Of a DNA stretch of 64,000 nt, positions 39,027 through 51,508 are shown piece by piece. Below the pieces are notes generated by a model. The model was not told the origin of the DNA, ran no database searches, and saw only the letters and a program-made list of their open reading frames with translations. A program made the position numbers and the translations under genes. The DNA comes from Metopolophium dirhodum (Eukaryota > Arthropoda > Insecta > Hemiptera > Aphididae). The DNA lies in NCBI RefSeq assembly GCF_019925205.1, contig NC_083568.1, forward strand, positions 18,722,393 to 18,786,392, read 5' to 3'. The number at the start of each line of letters is the position of its first letter. The first letter of the stretch is position 1.

Positions 39027-39795
39027 AATTGTGTTTTTAAATGTGTTATTTTCTTATTAGATATCTATGTATTTTTAATGATATTTTGTGTATTTTATTT
39101 GATATTTGAATACTTATCATTAAAATTAATCTAAACATTTAAAATTTAAAATTTTTTCTGTAGTGTTATTTTATTAGGACACATTATTTAACATTTTTTT
39201 CTCAAAATGGTTGTATGTTTGACAAAATCTCTAATCATTCTAGTATTTATTTCCTTTAAGACTGTCAATAATATTACTTAATAACATACATTTTAAGTGT
39301 TTAATACATTCATAGTGTGTAAAATATGAATAATAATAAAAAATGTGTAAAAATGTAAGTAAATGTGTTTCTCATTTATTCTCATAATTTATTACTTTTT
39401 AATACGGAGTTTGGCTTGAAATATTATTGGCACAATGAGATAAAAGCTGTATAAAAGAATATTTTTTTTATGAACTCTAAATACCAACCAAATAAAAATA
39501 AAAATGGCAAACTATGGTCATGTTGTTTTTTTCTTTTTGCAAAAAATAACGAAAACATTAATTATAATAATTAAATAACTTGATCATTTTTAATTTATTA
39601 TAATCAATTATTTAGTATATTTTACAAAACACAAAATGATACTCTAACACGTCTTGTACATACAATTATACATATTTACAACCAACATCTTTGGTAAAGA
39701 AAATAAATAAACTATGAAAACAAACATTAACTAGTATGTAATGTTACACAAAAGCTTTATGCAGTATCACAGATATGGTACTATTAGGTTGGCAA
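39027..39795. other. Tail-to-tail intergenic region between RCAN and Cul5
   Basis: About 770 bp of AT-rich DNA in which both 3' UTRs must end. Several A/T-rich polyadenylation-like words occur (for example AATAATAAAA near 39330). No other feature seen. Confidence 0.4.
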
Positions 39796-42700
39796 TTATG
39801 CAATGTAAACAAACAAATTAATATCATCTTCATCTCTTTTCATATATTTATGTTCAATTAACCATTCAACTTGTTCTTTGATCATTTTTTTACTTGGTAA
39901 AAACATATTTTTTAAAATATCAACTAATTCTGTCTGGAGATTCCAATTTGATATTTGCTTTCGCATTTTTAATATTTTTATAATTGCTTCCTAAAGAAAA
40001 AAAATACTTATAATGCAGTCTTATTCAATACAGTGTAACAGATATGGAAGTAAACACTCACTTGGACTCTTAATATTCGTAATTGAACAATACATTCATT
40101 ATCTTCTTCTTTACTGCGTTCAGTAGATAGTTGTAGTCTCCCAATTAAATTAATTTTTCCTCTTTTTTGAAGTTTGCCATTTTTACTAAAATATTTTTTT
40201 TTTTATTACAAAAATGTATTATTTAGTCAAATAATAAAATATATTATATTTCAAGTAACTCTTACACTATAGAGAACTGTTCATTAATCCAAAATATTGT
40301 GTTCTCATTGAACTCTTTTGGAGATGGTACTTCGGGCACTACTAACACTACTTGTTTTTTTAATTTTGGGAAATTTACTAGAGACTAAAACCAACAAAAA
40401 TTACATAATATTAATATCAATAAAAAAAACCAATTAAACATTTTATTAATATGTATCATACGCTTAAATTTCTTCTATAAATAATAATTGTGGAATAAAA
40501 ATGGTAAAAAAATGCAAGCTACTAATGGCCAAGATAAATAATATCCAGTCAATTAAATAACTGGTAAACAAGAAGACATTTAAAAACCCATTCACACAAT
40601 AGACCAAAAACTTTTGTTTTTAAATCTTTTATGACTTTCCTATTAATATATTATATAATGGTATGGTTTAGTTTTAAAATAAATAAGTGTTTCATATTAA
40701 ACTCAGTTTACAAGTTGAAGAGTTTTCATTTAAGAGGACATGATATCCGCATATGTTGTCTCTGTCTTACAAGTGCGTAACATAGCAAATTTTACGCTCA
40801 GCAGAACACGTGTAGCTTCGTTAGTATAAAAATAAGAGCGAATTGACCTCTTATAAAATCTAAAGGTAAGATTATTATCTAGGCAACCTCATGGGCTTTT
40901 TATTACATTTTAATTTAACGCGAGTTATGAGTATTTTAAAATTGTAAATATTTTATACATCTTAAAATACTCATACTTCGCTTTAAAATTAAAATATACT
41001 AAAAAGCCCATGATAATAATTTTACCTTTAGATTTTATAAGAGGCCAATTCGCTCTAATTTTTAAATTAACGGAGGTACACGCGTTTTGCTGAGCATAAA
41101 ATTTGCTATGTTACGCAATTGTAAGACGGAGACAACACATGCGGGTATCACGTCATCTTAAGCATTTATATACTAACCCATAATGTTCGTCGTAATTCAG
41201 GATCAGGCAACTCTGTAGCCAATCTAAGATTTTCATAAGATATTTTATCATTTGGTCTTTGATTCCATGCAAATAATACAGCCATTTGGAATGTAGTAAC
41301 ATCAATGTCAAACCGGCCAATTTCATTTAAAAATGTTATCTGCATAAATTAATTTTGTTTGAAAGTGAACAATGTCAAGTGTACATTTTATGTACATTGT
41401 CAAGTGTATTTATATTTTATGCAAACAAAATGCACTTACTGTGCCATTAGACATGTGATGATACCACTGTAATTTTCGACCACTATGTTTTTTTCGATAA
41501 AAGTCTTCTACTTCTGGTATGTAGTCTTCTAACTCCATTGGTAATGACACTGTAACACGTTCGCTACCTCGTGACCAAGCTCCAGCATTCAATATTTTAA
41601 TATTGATAGAATCTACAAATTACCAATTTTATTCTAGTTATTATTCAAGTCTGTCCCAACAAATCACATATTTTATACCATTTTTTTATAAAAAAAAATA
41701 AAATAAAATAAAAATTACTACAAATAATAAAAGTAAAAAGTGATATCCTTAAATAAATAAAAATCTTAACGCTAAAACAAACTGTTAGGAGGGCGTTATA
41801 CCCGCATGCGTTGTCTCCATCTTACGAGAAGGCTACAGTCAACTAAGAAACGAGATTTTCACCACATAAAAAGGAGAGCTTTGGCTGTGCAGCGTTATAT
41901 GAAAAGCACAAAAAATAATGGTTTTTGAAACAGTAAGAGCTTTTTAAAAATAAAAACAATGTTGCACAGCCAAAGTTCTTTTTTTTATGTGGTGCAAATC
42001 TCGTTTCTAAGTTATGACTGTAGTCTTCTTGGTTCTTTTCTGCGCAAAACTTGGGTATGTTATACCTTTGTAAGACAGAGACAACACTTACGGGTGTAGC
42101 GTCCTCTTATTATTAGAACCAAACAGCGTTTTACATATTATACTATTATAGAAAGTTATGATTTTTGTAAAATTACATTTATTAATTTAGAGTAAAATAT
42201 TTAAATATGTATACGGATGTTTAAAGACAACAATACGCATTTTTGATGATGGACACTGGGGTCCATGGAAAGGTGAAAAAATTACTAACACAAAAAAATA
42301 GTCCGGAGACTAGACGTTTGTTATAAAATCTCACATGTAACATTGCATTGCAAAAATTAGGAGAAGAGAATCTAGTACCCAAAATAAGTGAATTCGCTAC
42401 ATCAGGTGAATATTTACAAAACTTATGCTCTAGAGTGGCCTATATTCAATTATCAGTGAAAAAAATGTTATTAATACTGGCCAATGTGTTTGAAAACAAA
42501 ATAAATATTAACAAATTATCTATCAATATGATTAATTTCAAAATCATTTTATATAAAATCTTAATTATTTACATACATTTATTTTAACTTTAGGAATAAA
42601 ATGTAATTTGACTTTTTTCAGTCTTGGTAGAGGTTAAGGGTTTGTCATACTTGCATCACTGTACACTATCATAATTGTTGGTTGACAATACTGGATTGCA

Positions 42701-45700
42701 AAAGACCTTATTTGAATTAAGTAGGGGTGTAGTATCTGAGCAAATCTGTGAATAAGAACATAAACCATTTTTTGCATGCTATGTAGCCAACTGGATAATT
42801 TTGTTATTTAAGCTTGAGATATGAGAACATTATAACTATGTATGCTAAATTTTGTGTGTTCTTAAAATGTATTTTACCCAATTTAAATTAATTACCTGCA
42901 ATGCTTCCTTTAAGATTTCTGTAGGTTTCTTTAAACTGTTGATTTAAGTCTTCACTAACTTTTATATCTTGGAACATTCTAGCTAGTTTATTTACATAAT
43001 CTGCGGGCATACCAACTTCCCTTAGCCTATAAAAACATTCATGTATTAACTATAAATCTCCAAAGTATTATTTAATGATTTGTACCATTCAACCATGTTT
43101 TCTTCTTTTTCAGAATCAGCTGAAGTGTCTAATATTAATCTACGAGTTAAATGTGCTTTGTGAAACCTCATAAAAACATCTTTATTTTGAACATATTTCA
43201 ACACAAGTAGCTAAAACCAATAAAAAATATTACTAGCAAATTAAACCAAGAGTAGTTTAAATTGCATACATACCACATCTTTCAATTTACTTTCAATCTC
43301 ATCAGCAGTTAATCTCTTACTTAATGGGGTTTTTCTTAATAACATATCACAATAATTGGCTAATAATTCTGGACATTTTGATTCAGGCTGACACTTAACT
43401 GCAGAATTCTAAAAAATTAGATAAACAATAATGAAAAACCACTTTTACAATAATCTATTATTATTATTAAAAGTTATAATTTAAACTTTGAAAATTAGAT
43501 AAATTATCACCCAACTTCATGGCAAGACTTTACTGGGCATTTAAAGCCGGCGCCTAAACTGTACATGACCTAGACATCTAATCAATGTTACACAAACAAA
43601 TGTCAATTTTGAAAAAACAACTATAATAAATCATGCCCCTATCATGTAAAATTTTAGTATTAAGATATCAATTTAGTTTGTTGCACATAATATATTCACA
43701 TTAAGAAGAAACCTGAGCGGCCAACTTGTGTATAGGGGTGTGGCTATACTACATGGTAGATGTACAGATAGGACTACGTGAGTAACAAATGGTATTGCCT
43801 GACAAAAACTGGAAGTTGCCAAGGTTCTTTCTTAAGAGCTTTGGAGCCAGTACGTTTTTAGTACAAAAACATTTCTTACTCAAACTCTCGTGCCCTGTAG
43901 AATAGTAGGATTTTGTTTATTTTTTTATTTTAAAGAAGAGAACATTTTGCAGGTCAGATCAGAATCAAATTTTCAAAATTATAATTATAGAAGCTAAAAT
44001 ACGCATTTGAATAATGGACAGTATTTTTATTTTTCAAACTTATTCCTCTAGCACAATTTAGAGTAAAATAAAAATTTGGGCTTTATCCGAACAGAAAATA
44101 ATTCTCCTCACTGATAAAAAAAAATATTATCTAGATCCAACCTATCAATGAAGCGTGAGAGTTTGTCCTGATAAGTCATTTTTGTTGATTTAATATACCA
44201 TATCAACCCACCCTAAATAGGAATCAGGCAGTAGATTTGTGGAAAATAATTATAATTGAGGTAGCAACTCAACTTTAGTTTAAGAGTGTACCCTTAACGT
44301 AAATTGAGTAAATATTATAAGTAAAAATTAAAAGTTAAATAAATAAATTAGCTAACGAGTACATTTACTACAGCAAACATTAAATAGATAAAATACCTAT
44401 AATTTACTTCTTAATTAGAATATAATATAAAAGTGATTTTCAATAATTTAATAAAGTAATAGCTTCCAAAGATTTCCAATTTTTTCACGACACATAAAAC
44501 TATTTTGCTTTTATGCATTCATAGCCAATATCATGTGTTGGCAAACCACCAAGAAGGTTGCAGCTCCCCAGGCTGAGAATCACTAACAAATAATATTAAA
44601 TAACTAACTTGTTTTGTAGGTAGTTCTAATCGAAACACAGTAGTATCATTAACTACTTGTTTGTATGCTTTATCCCTTGCAGTTAAAAACCTTGGGTCAT
44701 CGTTAAATGCTTCTTGAACTAAATTACTAAATTTATGAAACAATAGAAGAAGTTGTTCCACATATTTTTCCGAATCCTATAATTAAATAAATAAATATAT
44801 TAAAATATATATGCTATAATGTTGATGATCTTATATTCATTGTTCATACTAACAAAAACATTTACTTTACCTGAGTTATAATGTCTGCTGATGCCATCAT
44901 GTCTGCTAAGCCAGCACTTACAATATAATCCTCTAAATCTTTTAACATTTTTAAAATTCCATCTGGTACTCGATCCATTAGTTTAAATAAAAGTGTTAGT
45001 TCTGGAATAAAAAATAAAATAAGAGCAAATTCAATTTGATTAGTTACTTATAATATACTTTCAGTATCGTTGCTTTTAATCATATCTGTACATTCAGCTA
45101 AAATAGTATGGCGGAAATTAGAAACCAACACCACAACGCAACAATCTGTCAACTAAAACTCAATATTACATTAAAACATTTAACCATAGTATTGATTTAA
45201 AATTAAACCAAATTATACAATACCATTTGGACAGAACCACTATTAGTTTCTAAATATTTTTGAGCACGGACTTCTTCTTCCCGAAGTTTCATATCAGCAT
45301 ATCGCATATAATTTTGAACACCATGATGCTCTAAATATTCAGGAGCTTTTGCTTTATAAAATGCTTCTGTTGTTTCTATATATGCACGTTCAAAATAATC
45401 TCTATATATTTGAAGTTTATCGTCATAATTTGAGCATAGATTAACTATAAAACAGTAATTTTTGGTATTTAAAATTAATGGTACAGGAGATGAATTATAA
45501 CAAAAATGTAAGCCCACTCACCATATGATTCTCTTACTCCTATAACTAATTGAGAGTCGAACGCTTCTCCGTTACGCTCTAGGTAAACAAGTTTCATTGC
45601 TGAATCTTGAAGTCTCTGTTTTATATCATTAAAAATACTTTGATTCCAACTGTCCAACATCAACTAAATAAAAACAAATATTAAATACGATGAATAAAAA

Positions 45701-48651
45701 GGTGGGCAAGTGGGTATAGCTCTGCTGTACAGTAGCTTACAAGCGAGTCACTGTAATGTATTGTGTTAAATTTAAATGATATAATATTGTTGTATAAGAA
45801 AAACAATTCTGAGGGAAGACTGTCAGTCAGCCTATGATATTACTAAGTATATTTGATGATATTAATGTGAATAAAGTTATTTATATAACCTATTTACATG
45901 GATCCTTGTTTTAAATTTTCAATCCTTAGCTATGAAAGTTGAACATTTTATAAATTTTTAACTACAAAATAATTTTATATTTGATAATGTTGTCAAAAAT
46001 TGAACTTTAAATGCTTATAAAAAAATTGTGCCTATGTATTTTTAATATTTTTCAACTGCTATAGTACCAATATATCAGGAGCCTTGTATAACATTTTCAT
46101 ACTTTTTGACCCAATAAATAAAATTGTACTGACAAATTAGGAAAAAAAAATAAAAAAATGTCCGTAAACAGCTAAAGAGTCTAGAAATTTTGAAAACGTT
46201 ATCTTACATAGAAAGTGCTAATATAAACAACCAGTGGAAAATTTCATGTATCAACAATCATTCGTTCTTGTATGAGAACAAAATAAGAAAATCACTACAT
46301 GAGAAATTGAGTGAATATCCCATGTTGTAAATATATGAACTTCAAACACTCATAAAAATTTAATTTGACTTTCTTGTAGACATTTTTTTTGATAAAAATA
46401 GGCAAACTTATGAGTAATCTTGAATTACATTTTCAAATCTTAGATTTAAAATGAACTAGATTGACTTTCCCATCGAACAAGATGCTGAGGTTGAAAATAT
46501 TTCGACTAATTATTGTGTACACAGACACAAAATAAAGTAAGAAAAAAAAACACACATCAATGTAAAATCAATACATTCAGCGCTCAGAATCTAAAATATT
46601 GTATGAGTTATTATAATAATATTGTTTATTTAAAATACTGAATTTTTAAAACAATTTAATAACATATTATATTAACTAAGAAATATTGTTCAATTTATAT
46701 ATCAGGAAATAAATATGTTAAAAAATACAATATTCTTAACATACTATATAAAAAAAGTATCAGCTTTACCTTTCGGACAACAGAATCTTTATCAGGATTG
46801 CATTTTTTTACACCAATTGATGATTTTCCATTTAGAGAATTTTCCAGTTGTCTAAAAGGAGTTGGAAGATAGTTACACTGAGTAAAAAATTTTCTCCACT
46901 CAGTGATATAAGCTTTAAGTAGAGCTTGGTCTTCTTGATGGGCCATAACTCTCTAATAAAAGAATACAAAATATAATTAAAACAACATTTACATTAGGTA
47001 GTATTAAAATGTCTGGCATAAATTAATTTTAGTTACCCATCATTTGTTTTTATTTTTTGAAACATTCGTATTCAAAAAGTTAAGAACGACTGTGCAAAAA
47101 AAAAATTTGCAGAAATCATTAAGAATCATTATTAAATTTTGTGAATTTACGTCTATACACATATGCACAACACTGTACTTTACTGCCACTTGCAGGGCCT
47201 ATAACGTTTTTCAATTTTAATTTTTTATATATTTCGACCAGTTGAATGATGGCGGAATATTTCTTTTTTTTTGTTTTATCCTATGAAGTTAAACATGCTA
47301 AAAATTATGGGAAAGTCAGAATTTGGCGGTCCGACTTAGTTTTGAAGTTTTAGTTATTTGAAGTCCAAGACCCACCGATTTTGTTTTAAATTCTAAACCC
47401 ACCCAAGGTAGTTTACATAATAAGTCGAGAGATGTTTTCGATTTAATTGCCGGGCGTATATGAAATTACTATAAATTTAAATTAGCTATTACTTTAAAAC
47501 TAAGTCCAACTGTCAAATTCTGACTTCACCATCGTTTTTACATGCTTAACTACATTTGTTAAGACAAGAGAGTACTGATTACGGATGTGTTAATAAATAA
47601 TATTTGTTAATGTCCTTAGCATAGTCAATTTATGTGTCACATAAGACTTGTTAAGCTATGTCTTACACACATACACTGACTATGCATACGGACATGAGAC
47701 TTGCTGATTGTGTAAATTGTGATTTCACTATTCTTCTTAACCCATTAAAATACGTAAAAAAAAAATTTTAATTCATTTTAGACTTACTCGTAAAGTATTG
47801 TTTGTGCGCAAGCATGTAAATGTAAAATTGCAAACTTTGGAAAGATATAACTTCCAAAATAATGATTTCCAAAATAATTTTTTTTGCACCATTGTTTTTG
47901 TAGAAATAAATGTATATAAAAAGTTTTAAAAAAAATGCTGGGTAGCTAAAGTGAATATGTTCCAATAGTCTAAAATAAATGTAGTTATATAATATTTTTA
48001 CCTTGAGCTATTATTTATCATTTACAAAAATAAAATAAATAAATAATTAACTTGAATAATTTTAATTAACAAAAAAGGAATTCAAATTATGGTTTAACAA
48101 CTAGATAATTTAAAAACATTTTACTTGTTGAGCTTTTTTTATGAATTCCATGATGTCAGTTTTTAGGAATTGTCTCATTTTTGTTGGTCCTTGTTCATCC
48201 CATAGACATACAAGGTGAACTGCATAAAATAAATCTTGCCATTCATTTTGAGTTACTGGTTCTTGTTGTAAAAGTTGAATTACAATGGGTCTCATTTCTG
48301 GCCATTTTTCTTCAAACCGCACTATTGTTTTATCATTCTAAAATTATTAAATTACCTCAAGTTTAATATTATATTCAAGTTAAACAAGACTTGTTTAGGA
48401 GCACAGTATACAAAGTATTAATGATATTTTGCACATACTAAATAGGTAAGTTATTAGATCATATTATAAATACAATTGTAACGCAACATTATCATCAAAT
48501 AAGTGAGTTTGGTATTTCGTAATGAAAACATTGTGGATAATATATATGATCGCAGTATTAACACAGTTTTTCCAAGCGAGTGGTATAAATAATGATGGCA
48601 TACCAAAAATTAATAGTAAATAACATCATAGCTTACCTTTATTTGAGACAT
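39796..48651 (-). CDS. Cul5: Cullin-5, complete, 16 exons
   Basis: Scaffold of Cullin-RING ubiquitin ligases with elongin B/C, SOCS-box receptors and Rbx2. Exons (minus): 48637..48651, 48125..48337, 46770..46952, 45522..45663, 45224..45444, 45059..45152, 44871..45001, 44609..44776, 43274..43408, 43086..43210, 42896..43026, 41440..41612, 41178..41339, 40266..40384, 40062..40185, 39796..39990; 2331 nt, 776 aa (human 780). N-terminal cullin repeats run to about residue 390 (VCLWDEQGP, AYITEWRKFFTQCNYLP, ESYVNLCSN, DDPRFLTARDKAYK). The cullin homology domain has NKDVFMRFHKAHLTRRLI, LNAGAWSR and HSGRKLQWYHHMSNGT. The C-terminal winged helix has KMRK, whose first lysine (about residue 720) is the NEDD8 site by family position, and ends FVYIA. 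The AT-AC-free GT-AG junctions all keep phase; exon 14 uses GT|GTAAGAG. Introns host MITEs and a repeat copy. Confidence 0.97.
40735..41162. mobile_element. MITE with long inverted repeats in a Cul5 intron
   Basis: The left part (AGAGGACATGATATCCGC, TTGTCTCTGTCTTAC, GCGTAACATAGCAAATTTTA, GAGCGAATTGACCTCTTATA, CCTTTAGATT-type words, AGCCCATGA) is mirrored by the right part (AAAAGCCCATGA, TTATAAGAGGCCAATTCGCTC, AAATTTGCTATGTTACGC, GTAAGACGGAGACAACACATG, GCGGGTATCACGTCATCTTA). Arms are about 190 bp around a small centre. T/A-rich trinucleotides at the ends fit a 3-bp TTA/TAA duplication of PIF/Harbinger type, but the exact border is uncertain by a base. It lies in the intron between Cul5 exons 13 and 14. 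Confidence 0.65.
41795..42110. mobile_element. Second MITE of the same end-family in a Cul5 intron
   Basis: Left words GGAGGGCGTTATACCCGCATG, TTGTCTCCATCTTACGAGAAG, AAACGAGATTTTCACCACAT and GCTTTGGCTGTGCA are mirrored on the right by TTGCACAGCCAAAGTTC, TTATGTGGTGCAAATCTCG, AAGACAGAGACAACACTTACG and GTAGCGTCCTC. TTA flanks both ends. The ends resemble those at 40735 and 63311 while the middle differs, so this is a different member with related termini. It lies in the intron between exons 11 and 12. Confidence 0.65.
45698..46591 (+). repeat. Truncated copy of the 2.1-kb TIR repeat in a Cul5 intron
   Basis: Begins GGTGGGCAAGTGGGTATAGC, carries CTCTGCTGTACAGTAG, and ends with the family terminus CGCTCAGAATCTAAAA. 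Compared with 8573..10025 it has internal deletions and many substitutions, so it is an older copy. It sits between Cul5 exons 3 and 4, in the opposite orientation to the gene. Confidence 0.75.
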
Positions 48652-51508
48652 GTTTTGAATGGAAAAAAATTTAAAATCTCTTAATTTAATTTTGTTTCTA
48701 TGTCAAGCAATGTACACAAGGATCTATACCGATTTAATTAATAATAAACGTTTTAGTGACTATGATAATTATTGAACGAAAACCAAATCCGTGAGTTCAA
48801 AAGAATCGTTTTACACCGCGTAAATCCATTTCTGTCGCTGAATTTTATCAAACAAAACGTACCTAATTATACAATACTGAATACACTTATATACAGCATG
48901 TAACTGGGAAATGCCGAAATGGACCGCAAGTCAGACGTTAGGTAGCATTGCATATACTATACAAGATATAGAAAGTCGAAATTATGATTTCGGGCTACAC
49001 TGCCTACACTAGCGCTTCGAAGTTTAGATCCCAAACAAATGGATAGTGGCACAGAAAAAAATGTTTCACTGTCCATGACGTCATTATACCATTTATTATT
49101 GTTATCAATTACAACCATATCAGATAAGGATAAGATATCTACATATCCATAGCTGATAATAGAAGATTCGTATATTATTATCTATGTACATGAACATATT
49201 GATACGCAAAATAATATCCAATATAAATTCTATTTTTTTATAGACGATCGTAGGACAAATTGACAATTTTTAAAATTTAAAACGCTGTGTAATTTATATA
49301 ATTGTCTATTGTAAATTATGATATACGACAGGGTTTCAAGTATTTTGAGTAACATTAAAATAAGTATGTAATTGGTAGTTCAAAAATCGTTATTTTTTTG
49401 ATTCAATATCCATATTTCTACCAATTTAAAATAATTTACACATTTTTGTGATTATAACAAAATTTTAAATTCCAAATCCTATCAAAAGAGTCATTATGCT
49501 AAGGATTTATGATAATTATTTTATTAATGGCTATAGTAATAAGAATAACTTATGAGGAATCTTATATTTTTATCCACAAACAAAAATATATACCTAAATA
49601 AATTGAAAAAAAATTGAAATGGCAGTATAAAAAGCACAAAATGTTTCAAATTATTTTTAAGTTTTCCATGTCTAGAAAATAGTAAAATACTAATATGAAT
49701 AATATTCGGTGAAAATGTCAAGTACCTATTTGATGCCCGTATGCCCGTATACCCGTCAATTTATGTGTCACATAAGACATAATAAATTATGTCATTCACT
49801 ATTCATTTTTGTGTTATACGGTTATAAAAAAAACAAAATCGATTATGTCAAAAACTTTTGCGTAAAAATGTTTTTTTTTGTTCTTCATGGTTTTATTAAA
49901 AAGTTTTGTAAATATGTTTCATTTAAAGTAACAATCACAAATATGACGTATATAATAAAAGGTATTTGAAAAAAAGATAAAATAATTTGAGAACTATCAT
50001 TTAACTACGGTCTAACCTCTACCATGACTTGTACATTGAACTAATACATTGTATAATGCATAGAAAATGCTAATATAAACATATTCTACTGTTATTCGTT
50101 TTTAAATTTCAACAAAATTAGAAAATCTTTGCGTAAAATTCATAATTCCCGTTTTAAACAGATTTATTTTCGTTATGAATTATTTTGAAAATTACTGGTA
50201 ATTTTTGATTTTTACCTCGAAAAAGGCCTTAGTACCATTGGCCATTGTAAAAACAAAAATCTGCTTCCTACCAGAAAAGATAGGTATTGAATATTAAAGT
50301 CAATCTATAGGCATCAAAGTATTTTTTCTACTTTTAGATCGTGTACACATTCAAAATCGTACCAAAATCGTGTACTCATTGGTGTAAAATGAGTCGACTA
50401 GACCACTCAGAAAGTCAGAAATCAGAATCATAAAAATAAAAAATTATGATCGGTCAAAAAGTTTGAAAATGTAATACAAATTAAAATAGCCAGTCAAAAA
50501 TAATTTCTTTATTATACCACGGTATAGTTATAATAATATGTGACTGATCAATCCACCTTGGTACGTACACCTTGGTACGTATCATATCATATCATATGTG
50601 TGCAATCGTAATAGCAAGTACGTTTGGTCTTGGTATGTGGTATATTGTTGGTCAAGAACCGTCGCAAGTTTATCGTACCCTTTTTCTAAAATGTATTGAA
50701 TTTCGACATACAGCATTACGGCAATACAGCGTATAAAAGTAAAAAATCCTACTACCTACATTTAATCTACTCAGACAATTCTGTGCTACTATCTAGATTT
50801 TTACGTTTCACATTATGCACTAGACTACCTATTCAGTAATAGATCTTTTTAAATTATAAATTTAAAAATTAAAAATTAATTAACCAGATAAATGTATAAT
50901 AATATTAATATCTAAAAACATTTATTTTTATATATAATAGTAACTAATAATAAGAACCAATAAGAAACTAGTCAAATCCAATCTGTAACATTTTGATGAT
51001 AACCGAGAATATTGTCGATCGTTTCCGAAATAAAACAACAAATCCCCGAGTTCCTGATCGTCGTACCTACAATAATAACAGCGTAATCCTACTTTAATAC
51101 GCTACGGCAACTTATATTAGATAACAGTAAATTTGTCTCGTAAGTATTAGTGTACATTTTTATACAGTGTTAAATTAGTTAAGTAGGTAGTTATTTATAA
51201 TATTGACAAGACAATCGTATGGTAACTGAACGATGCGGAAATAACGCGTAATTAAAATATTTTAAATAGTAGGCAACAATAATGTAATGTGAAAATTTGA
51301 AATAATTCACTTGCAAATCATGGCAAGTATTGATATTTTATGACTTATTTATAAATTGCTCCATCAAAATTATATAAAAATGTTCCTATCAACATGATAA
51401 TAATTTGTCTACGATCCCAATCTTCTACATTTTCATAAGATTTAATGTATTTTATTTATAATGAGCCTTACTTTTTTAGATATAAAAATTAAGTTAAGAA
51501 CTATCTAA
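48652..51508. promoter_or_regulatory. Head-to-head intergenic region of Cul5 and the DCN1-like gene
   Basis: About 2.9 kb between the two divergent start codons. No coding exon is recognised. A diverged terminus of the giant palindrome's TIR family lies at 49036..49115. The rest is AT-rich with a few GC-richer spots (48780-48860, 50980-51070) that may hold the promoters. The CATATCATATC microrepeat near 50581 is short. Confidence 0.35.
49036..49115 (+). repeat. Diverged solo end of the giant unit's terminal repeat
   Basis: ACAAATGGATAGTGGCAC, AAAAATGTTTCACTGTCC, ATGACGTCATTA and TTATTATTGTTATCAA align in order with the terminal repeat at 16045 and 36348 (ACGAATGGATCATAGCAG and so on). No matching inverted end was found nearby. 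It shows that the terminal repeat belongs to a dispersed family. Confidence 0.6.

Noticed and set aside
42348..42587. 79-codon plus-strand frame MQKLGEENLVPKISEFATSG
   Set aside because: The first 45 residues look somewhat protein-like and could be a decayed insertion, but it lies inside a Cul5 intron on the other strand and I could not place it in a family.
50690..50735. Possible second end of the 49036 terminal-repeat copy (ATTACGGCAATACAGCG)
   Set aside because: Only about 17 bases resemble the repeat and the outer part is absent, so the pairing is not supported.
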